Below are positions 59,146-64,000 of a stretch of 64,000 nucleotides of DNA, one piece after another. Each line of letters opens with the position of its first letter. Within the stretch, counting starts at the first letter, position 1. Origin of the DNA: Desulfovibrio desulfuricans (lineage in GTDB: Bacteria; Desulfobacterota; Desulfovibrionia; Desulfovibrionales; Desulfovibrionaceae); NCBI RefSeq assembly GCF_004801255.1, contig NZ_CP036295.1, positions 124,001 to 188,000 of the forward strand, read 5' to 3'. Below the pieces are notes generated by a model that saw nothing but the letters and a program-made list of their open reading frames with translations, had not been told where the DNA came from and made no database searches. The position numbers and the translations under genes are program-made.

Positions 59146-59603
59146 AGATTAAATATATCCTTTGGTTAATCATTCTATTTTCTTTCGATGGTACGCTTTC
59201 TATTTCGTCAATTCGATCAGATGTCATTGTGTTTATATCAATAGTTTTTGGCTTTTATGTGTCTACTTTTACATATATTATTTTTTCACCATTGGCGAAG
59301 AAACTTTATGCAGCATCGAATAAAGGGGCATTGACGACTGAATTTCATAAGGTCATACAAGTATACAAAAAGTCTATATTATTAAACATTTTAACAATTA
59401 TTATGTTGCTATTCTATTGCCAGATACATAATATTTTTTTGGTTAACTTGTGTAGGATTTTGTCAATCAAAGCTATAACTGTCGCCAGTAACTCTGTTTA
59501 TATTGGGATTATTGTCTATAACGTAATGTACTTTTTGGACATTCTTAATGTTAATATTAATTTTTCAATTCTTAATATAAAAAATTCCCATCAAACGAAG
59601 TAA
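59142..59603 (+). CDS. Unknown small membrane protein of the AT-rich cassette (RexB-like topology)
   Basis: A 153-residue protein with four probable membrane segments: about 5-22 (YILWLIILFSFDGTLSI), 27-49 (DVIVFISIVFGFYVSTFTYI), 78-93 (SILLNILTIIMLLFY) and 117-135 (SVYIGIIVYNVMYFLDIL). The short loop with LAKKLYAASNKGA should face the cytoplasm. The ATG overlaps the stop of the preceding gene (ATGA), so production is coupled. Lambda RexB is a 4TM protein of 144 residues that depolarises the cell after RexA activation; the topology fits, but homology is not shown. The sequence is AT-rich like its partner. Confidence 0.6.
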   Translation: MKIKYILWLIILFSFDGTLSISSIRSDVIVFISIVFGFYVSTFTYIIFSPLAKKLYAASNKGALTTEFHKVIQVYKKSILLNILTIIMLLFYCQIHNIFLVNLCRILSIKAITVASNSVYIGIIVYNVMYFLDILNVNINFSILNIKNSHQTK

Positions 59604-59622
59604 CGTCATTATAAATAAAAAA

Positions 59623-60813
59623 TTAGGATAGCCCAAATACGCAGGTGCGGTTGCGGCCTGCGGCCTTGGCCTGGTACAGGGCTGCGTCTGTCTGGCGTAC
59701 CAGCAGCTGGCCTTCTTCCTGCTGATCGGAGGTGGGCGCGATGCTGCTCACGCCCAGGCTTACCGTCACAAAGGCGCTTACCAGCGAGGCCGGGTGGGGC
59801 AGCTGCTCGCGGGCGACCTCCTTGTGGACGCGGGCCGCCACGGCCTGCGCCGTTGCTGCGTCCGCGCCGGGCAGCAGCAGGGCGAATTCTTCGCCGCCGT
59901 AGCGGGCGCAGGTGTCTGTGGCGCGGGCGGCCCGGCTCATGGCCGCAGCAACGCGGCGCAGGCACTGGTCGCCTGCCTGGTGGCCAAGGCTGTCGTTGTA
60001 ACGCTTGAAGGTATCCACATCCAGCATGATAAGCGCCACGGGCGAATGGTTTTCGCGGGCCTGCGCCCAGAGGACGCGCAGCTTTTCGTCAAAGGCGCGG
60101 CGGTTGCCCACGCCGGTCAGGCCGTCCACCAGCGACATCTTTTGAAAATGGTCGTGCTCCGAGGCCAGTTTTTGCGAGCGCACCGTGGCGAGTGAAAGGT
60201 ATGTGCCGAGATTTTCGAGCGATGCGGCAATGTTGCCAAGCTCGATGATGAAGCTGCGCCTGGGCGGCTGACTGGCAGCCCCTGTGCCCAGCTGGTTGAG
60301 AAAGGCCATGATGCCTTGCAGAGGCCGGGCAAGGTGCAGCCGCAAAAGCCCAAACAGCGTTACCAGCCCCGCGCCAAGCAGCAAAAAGCCCAGGAGCAGG
60401 CTGTTTTCGAACTGATGCGCTAGGGTTGCGGTGCGTTGCAGCTGCAACAGCATGTCGTCCGTGGCGGGCTGTCGGGCGGCGATCTCGGCTATGCCTGCCT
60501 CAAGCTTTGCCAGCGACGCATCGACCAGGGCGGCGTCGACTACGGGCGTCGTGTCCCCATCGCTCTGCCGGGCGGCGGTCAGGGCCGCGCGGGTTTCGTG
60601 CAGGCGCTCCTGCAGCGTCGTGTCGGCCTTTTTACGGGTTTCGGCCAGAGCCATAAAGGCCCCGTATGTTTTTGTACCCGCCACGCTCATTTCACGCGTC
60701 ATGCTCATAAAATAAAAAAAGCTGGCCGTGAACAGCAGGGCCATGACGGTCAGACCCAGTGCAAGGTATGCGCGTATGCCCATGCCGGATACGCGTTCTG
60801 TAGTGTCGGACAT
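59623..60813 (-). CDS. Membrane-anchored diguanylate cyclase cotranscribed with feoB
   Basis: A 396-residue GGDEF protein. TM helices lie at about 15-36 (YLALGLTVMALLFTASFFYF) and 139-159 (LLLGFLLLGAGLVTLFGLL), with a periplasmic helical sensor between them (60-125). A HAMP-like and coiled region is followed by GGDEF from SLVDGLTGVGNRRAF. The active site is GGEEF (306-310) and the inhibitory RATD (297-300) is intact, so it should make c-di-GMP with feedback. Its ATG starts directly after the feoB stop (TAAATG), so it is the second gene of a feoB operon. Confidence 0.92.
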   Translation of the reverse strand: MSDTTERVSGMGIRAYLALGLTVMALLFTASFFYFMSMTREMSVAGTKTYGAFMALAETRKKADTTLQERLHETRAALTAARQSDGDTTPVVDAALVDASLAKLEAGIAEIAARQPATDDMLLQLQRTATLAHQFENSLLLGFLLLGAGLVTLFGLLRLHLARPLQGIMAFLNQLGTGAASQPPRRSFIIELGNIAASLENLGTYLSLATVRSQKLASEHDHFQKMSLVDGLTGVGNRRAFDEKLRVLWAQARENHSPVALIMLDVDTFKRYNDSLGHQAGDQCLRRVAAAMSRAARATDTCARYGGEEFALLLPGADAATAQAVAARVHKEVAREQLPHPASLVSAFVTVSLGVSSIAPTSDQQEEGQLLVRQTDAALYQAKAAGRNRTCVFGLS

Positions 60814-63126
60814 TTACAAGCCCATCCCCAAAAAACGGTATGTCTGGTACACGCCAACAGCCATGCCAAAGGCCAGCAGCGTATTGAACGCAATGCTGAA
60901 GGCCACCCACTTCCAGCTGCCCGATTCCTGCCGGATGACAACCAGGGTGACAAAGCAGGGCGCGTACAGCATGACAAAAATCAGCAGGGCCAGAGCCGTG
61001 CCCTGATTCCACGAGGGGTCGCTGCGCAGCAGCTCCGCCAGCGACGCGGGGTCTTCAGGGTCTTGCGCGCCCAGCGCGTAGGCTGTGCCAAGAGTGGAGA
61101 TGATGGCCTCCTTGGCGGCAATGCCGCCGATAAGGGCCACGTCGGTGCGCCAGCTAAAGCCCGCATAGACGGTTACGCCTTCAAGCCATGTGCCGAGGCT
61201 CCCCGCCAGGGTGCGGCGCAGGCGCTCCGCCTCCAGCTCTTCCTGCACTTTTGCCCGCGAGTTTTCATAGAGGTCGCGCGACTGGTCGGAAATATCTTCT
61301 CTTTCAATGCGAGCGCTCAGGCGGGCGATTTCGTTTTCGTAGGGGAGCGCCGTCTCAGGATCCAGCGCGGGAAAGGTCATGGCCGCCCAGATGAGCATGG
61401 CCAGAGGAACAAGCACTGTGCCCGCTTTTTTCAGGTACATCCAGGTGCGCTCCCAGCAGTGGATGCATATTCCGCGCAGGGTGGGCATGCGGTAGGGGGG
61501 CATTTCCATGACCAGCGGCGTGGCCTCGCCGCGCAGCACGGTTTTGCGCAGCAGCAGGGCCACGCAAAAGGCCAGAACCCATGAGAGCATGATGACGGCA
61601 AACATCATGTTGGCTGCGTTGCGCGGAAAAAACGTGCCCACAAGCAGCAGGTACACGGGCAGTTTTGCGCCGCAGGCCATGTAGGGCAGGGTGAGCATGG
61701 TGGCCAGTTTTTCCTTGGGGCTGCGCATGGTGCGCGTGGCCATGACGCCGGGTATGGCGCACCCCCCGGCGATGCCCCCGGAAATGATGTAGGGCATCAC
61801 AGAGGCCCCGTGCAGACCGAAAAACTGGAACACGCGGTCGGCAATGTAGGCCATGCGGGCCATGTAGCCGCTGTCCTCCACAATGGCTATGAGCGCAAAC
61901 ATGATGAGCACCAGCGGAACAAAGCTGAGCACCCCGCCCACCCCGGCAATAACGCCGTCCACCAGCAGCGAGGCAAACAGCCCGTCGGGAAGAGCCCCCC
62001 GCACCTGGCCCGCCAAGGCGCTGAACGCGCCCTCAAGCCAGCCCTGGGGGTATGAGCCAAGAACAATGGTGATCTGAAACATGGCGTAGAGCACGCCCAG
62101 CATGATCAGCGCGCCCCAGACGGCGTGGGCCAGCACCCTGTCCAGCCGGTCTGAAAGGCTCAAACGGTGACGGTCTCCGGTTTTGACAATGCACGCTGCC
62201 GCCACCTGACGCACAAAGCAGCTGTGTCCGTCGGCAATAATGCCTTCTGTGTCGCGTCCTATGCTGCGCAGCTCGTCCTGCACAAACCGGCGCACCTGCG
62301 CCATGTCGGCTGCAAGGTCGGCATCCGCCTTTTGCAGGGCGGCAATGGCCTCGGCGTCGTCCTGCAACAGGTTGAGGGCCAGCCAGCGCGGGGCGCAGTG
62401 CCCGTAGGGCGACGCTGCAAGGCCGGGGCTTGCGGCTATGCGGTGTTCCATGGTTTCCAGGATGGGGTCCAGCAGCGGGCCGTAGCTTATGCGCAGGGCT
62501 TGCCCGCCGCCAAAGGGCGGGGCGTCGTCGGCCCCCTGAGTCGTCGCGCCGTTGGCCGGGGCGTCCAGCGCAGCCTGCCGCGCAGCGGAGAGCGCCTCGC
62601 GCAGACCGTTGCCCGCCGTGCCCACCGTGGGCAAGGCGCTTGCGCCCATAAGCTCCGAAAGCCGCAAAAAATCAATGCTGATGCCCGCCGCGCGGGCTTC
62701 GTCCATCATGTTGCAGGCTATAACCACAGGCAAACCCATCTCGCGCAGCTGGGCCGTGAGCAGCAGCCCGCGCTCAAGAATGCCCGCGTCCACCACATTG
62801 ATGACCGCCTGCACCGCTCCGCCCAGCAGCACATTGCGGGCGACCACCTCCTCCTGCGAATAGGCCGAGAGCGAATACGCGCCGGGCAGATCAACCAGGA
62901 TGATCTCCTGCCCCTCATGGCGGATGAAGCCCTCCTTTTTTTCCACCGTCACGCCGCTGTAGTTGCCCACATGCTGGTGCGCACCCGTAAGCGCGTTGAA
63001 AACCGTGGTTTTGCCGCAGTTTGGGTTGCCCGCGATGGCCAGCCGCAGCGAATAGGCCAGACCGCCAATGAGCGTACGTGCATTGCCGCCGCGCAGCTCT
63101 GCAGTCTCTGAGAAGGATTCCGGCAT
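60814..63126 (-). CDS. feoB: Ferrous iron transporter FeoB
   Basis: FeoB (770 residues) imports iron(II) through the inner membrane using an N-terminal GTPase. G motifs: G1 GNPNCGKTTVFNALTG, G2 near NYSGVTVEKKEG, G3 VDLPGAYSLSAYSQEE and G4 ACNMMDEARA. The C-terminal half has about ten hydrophobic segments with the two Gate-type regions (VLSFVPLVLIMFALIAIVED, VLIWAAMTFP region) and GASVMPYIISGGIAGGCAIP. The ATG at 63126 follows ACAGGAG; a TTG-started longer frame to 63204 would overlap the operator. A Fur-box-like palindrome lies at 63188-63204. A diguanylate cyclase gene follows with no gap. Confidence 0.95.
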   Translation of the reverse strand: MPESFSETAELRGGNARTLIGGLAYSLRLAIAGNPNCGKTTVFNALTGAHQHVGNYSGVTVEKKEGFIRHEGQEIILVDLPGAYSLSAYSQEEVVARNVLLGGAVQAVINVVDAGILERGLLLTAQLREMGLPVVIACNMMDEARAAGISIDFLRLSELMGASALPTVGTAGNGLREALSAARQAALDAPANGATTQGADDAPPFGGGQALRISYGPLLDPILETMEHRIAASPGLAASPYGHCAPRWLALNLLQDDAEAIAALQKADADLAADMAQVRRFVQDELRSIGRDTEGIIADGHSCFVRQVAAACIVKTGDRHRLSLSDRLDRVLAHAVWGALIMLGVLYAMFQITIVLGSYPQGWLEGAFSALAGQVRGALPDGLFASLLVDGVIAGVGGVLSFVPLVLIMFALIAIVEDSGYMARMAYIADRVFQFFGLHGASVMPYIISGGIAGGCAIPGVMATRTMRSPKEKLATMLTLPYMACGAKLPVYLLLVGTFFPRNAANMMFAVIMLSWVLAFCVALLLRKTVLRGEATPLVMEMPPYRMPTLRGICIHCWERTWMYLKKAGTVLVPLAMLIWAAMTFPALDPETALPYENEIARLSARIEREDISDQSRDLYENSRAKVQEELEAERLRRTLAGSLGTWLEGVTVYAGFSWRTDVALIGGIAAKEAIISTLGTAYALGAQDPEDPASLAELLRSDPSWNQGTALALLIFVMLYAPCFVTLVVIRQESGSWKWVAFSIAFNTLLAFGMAVGVYQTYRFLGMGL

Positions 63127-63187
63127 GCTTTGCGCTCCTGTCTGTGCCGCGCCGGAGCAGGCCGGTGAGGCTGAAATTCGAATGGAA

Positions 63188-63204
63188 TTGAAATTTATTT
63201 TCAA
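63188..63204 (-). promoter_or_regulatory. Fur-box-like palindrome ahead of feoB
   Basis: TTGAAA-TTTAT-TTTCAA: 6-base arms around a 5-base centre. It is close to the Fur consensus reported for Desulfovibrio-type Fur boxes (TTGAAAAT-type arms). It lies 62 bases before the feoB ATG and about 110 bases before the divergent MarR gene. Confidence 0.6.
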
Positions 63205-63284
63205 AAAGGAATGAAGTCAAGCCTCCGGTGGGCCAGCCAGTTACGGCAGCCCCATGTTGACTTGCGCCGCATAAAGAATAAAGT

Positions 63285-63296
63285 ATGCATATACAT
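63285..63296. promoter_or_regulatory. Operator candidate for the MarR gene
   Basis: ATGCATATACAT, 11 of 12 identical to the palindrome ATGTATATACAT at 63789-63800. It lies 16 bases before the MarR-type ATG. Confidence 0.55.
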
Positions 63297-63312
63297 GAAA
63301 CGCGGAGCCCAC

Positions 63313-63741
63313 ATGCAACTGCCTTGTCTTTTTCTTGAAGTCCGAAAAGCGGAGCGCCAGTTATCCTGGCTTTATGGAAAATGCCTTGGGCAGAACAATC
63401 TGCGCATCACTCAATATGGCCTTTTGCGGGCCATTGCCGGGCTGGCGGAGCCTTCCATCACCGAAATAGGCCGGATACTGGGCATTGATCAGACAACAGT
63501 GACCCGCAATGTGGACAAGCTGGAGCAAGCCGGTCTTGTCGTCTGCGGGCACCCGCTGACGGACTCGCGAAAAAAGATCGTGAGGTTGACACCCTTTGGC
63601 GCGGACAGCCTTGAAAAGGCGCACCCCCTCTGGGGGGAGGCGCAGCAGCGCGTAGTTGCGGGATTGGGGGACAAGGATGTCCAGGAGCTGCTGAGGTTGC
63701 TGGCAAAGGTGAGCAGCATAGCGGAGACGGACTGCGACTAG
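63313..63741 (+). CDS. MarR-family transcriptional regulator
   Basis: A 142-residue winged-helix regulator. The helix-turn-helix and wing are visible: NNLRITQYGLLRAIAGLAEP, SITEIGRILGIDQTTVTRNV and KLEQAGLVVCGHPLTDSRKK with the DxRxxxxxLT wing motif (TDSRKKIVRLTPFG). MarR proteins are usually dimeric repressors released by small ligands. The start ATG 63313 follows CGGAG by 6 bases; ATG 63295 is less likely. A 12-base palindrome-like site lies just before it, and the same site sits ahead of the ketosynthase gene. Confidence 0.9.
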   Translation: MQLPCLFLEVRKAERQLSWLYGKCLGQNNLRITQYGLLRAIAGLAEPSITEIGRILGIDQTTVTRNVDKLEQAGLVVCGHPLTDSRKKIVRLTPFGADSLEKAHPLWGEAQQRVVAGLGDKDVQELLRLLAKVSSIAETDCD

Positions 63742-63788
63742 TCCGTCCGCATGTCTGGAGCCGGGCGGATTGTTGTGCACGTATAATC

Positions 63789-63800
63789 ATGTATATACAT
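63789..63800. promoter_or_regulatory. Operator candidate ahead of the ketosynthase gene
   Basis: Perfect palindrome ATGTATATACAT, 25 bases before the ketosynthase ATG at 63826. Nearly the same sequence precedes the MarR gene. Confidence 0.55.
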
Positions 63801-63825
63801 ATAAATTAACAGGCAAGGAGATGCC

Positions 63826-64000
63826 ATGCGTAAAGTAGTTATTACAGGTTTCGGAGTCGTATCTTCGTCTGGAAATGATGCGGAAACCTTGTGGAAGAAT
63901 ATCAGTTCTGGAAAATCAGGCATCAGGTATATTGACGATCCGTTGTTTGACGACGCTCCTGTACGCATCGCCGGTAAGGTAGACGATTTTTGTGCGGAAG
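63826..64000 (+). CDS. Beta-ketoacyl synthase (FabF-type), N-terminal part, cut by the window end
   Basis: The first 58 codons of a ketosynthase. The N-terminus MRKVVITGFGVVSSSGNDAE followed by LWKNISSGKSGIRYIDD is the standard KAS-II/FabF start (VVITGxGxVSxxG, with a Trp-rich helix). It would condense malonyl-ACP with an acyl-ACP. AAGGAG lies 7 bases before the ATG. The coding sequence is less GC-rich than the main window, and a MarR gene precedes it, so it may open a specialised lipid or aryl-polyene-type cluster outside the window, rather than the housekeeping fab operon. Confidence 0.8.
   Translation, partial: MRKVVITGFGVVSSSGNDAETLWKNISSGKSGIRYIDDPLFDDAPVRIAGKVDDFCAE

Noticed and set aside
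58137-59589. 8-base inverted repeat GGGAATTT / AAATTCCC at the two ends of the AT-rich cassette
   Set aside because: Suggestive of mobile-element ends, but 8 bases is expected by chance in AT-rich DNA, and there is no transposase or target duplication.
1-64000. tRNA, rRNA, CRISPR arrays, insertion sequences, prophage genes
   Set aside because: No tandem repeat array with spacers, no transposase or integrase, and no tRNA-like cloverleaf with a TTCGA arm was found by reading both strands.

Overview
The window looks like a chromosome segment from a Desulfovibrionaceae bacterium (Desulfovibrio or a close relative). The signs are high-GC coding sequence, twin flagellins starting MYINHN, the NiFe-hydrogenase maturation gene hypF, a carboxynorspermidine-type polyamine dehydrogenase, an HTH-cupin gene next to an acyl-CoA ligase, and both sigma-54 and sigma-28 type promoters. 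This placement is an inference from gene content; there is no rRNA or other marker in the window. No tRNA, rRNA, CRISPR array, insertion sequence or integrase was found.

Layout. 1-4687 (minus): recD2 (cut by the window edge), a Cdd1-like HhH gene, aroC, metK and panC. 4840-9317: a small possible cysteine-peptidase-fold protein, a PAS/GGDEF/EAL phosphodiesterase and rimO. 9352-12440: two near-identical flagellin genes around an hsp20 gene. 12629-15731 (minus): fba-gap and surE. 15832-22655 (plus): an HD-domain nuclease, tmk, a small unknown, a deacetylase-fold protein with a C-terminal zinc site, a carboxynorspermidine dehydrogenase and a membrane diguanylate cyclase. 22799-26689 (minus): purD-purE and a secreted FG-GAP repeat protein. 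26923-31004: an RNA m5C methyltransferase and hypF. 31180-36615 (plus): HTH-cupin, acyl-CoA ligase, glycosyltransferase, sppA-type peptidase and a small periplasmic protein. 36745-40709 (minus): a PAS-GGDEF cyclase and a three-gene envelope operon. 40942-42216: serS. 42305-48733 (minus): a DUF4198 pair, then uvrD-like helicase-thiL-glycosyltransferase-aldolase. 48851-53539 (plus): MFS exporter, methyltransferase, unknown, then speB-panB behind a sigma-54 promoter and terminator. 53627-57555 (minus): an acyltransferase and a helicase-exonuclease fusion. 57895-63204: feoA, an AT-rich two-gene cassette, and convergent feoB with a diguanylate cyclase. 63313-64000: a MarR regulator and the start of a ketosynthase gene.

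The most notable items are: (1) the AT-rich cassette at 58342-59603, a soluble 267-residue protein translationally coupled to a 153-residue protein with four membrane segments, resembling the lambda RexA/RexB abortive-infection pair in size, order and topology; (2) a single 1075-residue polypeptide joining an MrfA-type DUF1998 helicase to a DEDDy exonuclease like MrfB, with a strong internal ribosome binding site that could also release the nuclease alone; (3) a near-consensus sigma-54 promoter at 51702-51717 that would make an RNA of only about 70 nt before an intrinsic terminator, just ahead of speB-panB; (4) two flagellin paralogues that appear to be read by different sigma factors; (5) a diguanylate cyclase cotranscribed with feoB behind a Fur-box-like palindrome; and (6) a matching palindrome in front of both the MarR gene and the ketosynthase gene.

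Functions come from motifs and family knowledge recalled without database searches. Start codons were chosen by ribosome binding site, overlap and family N-terminus.
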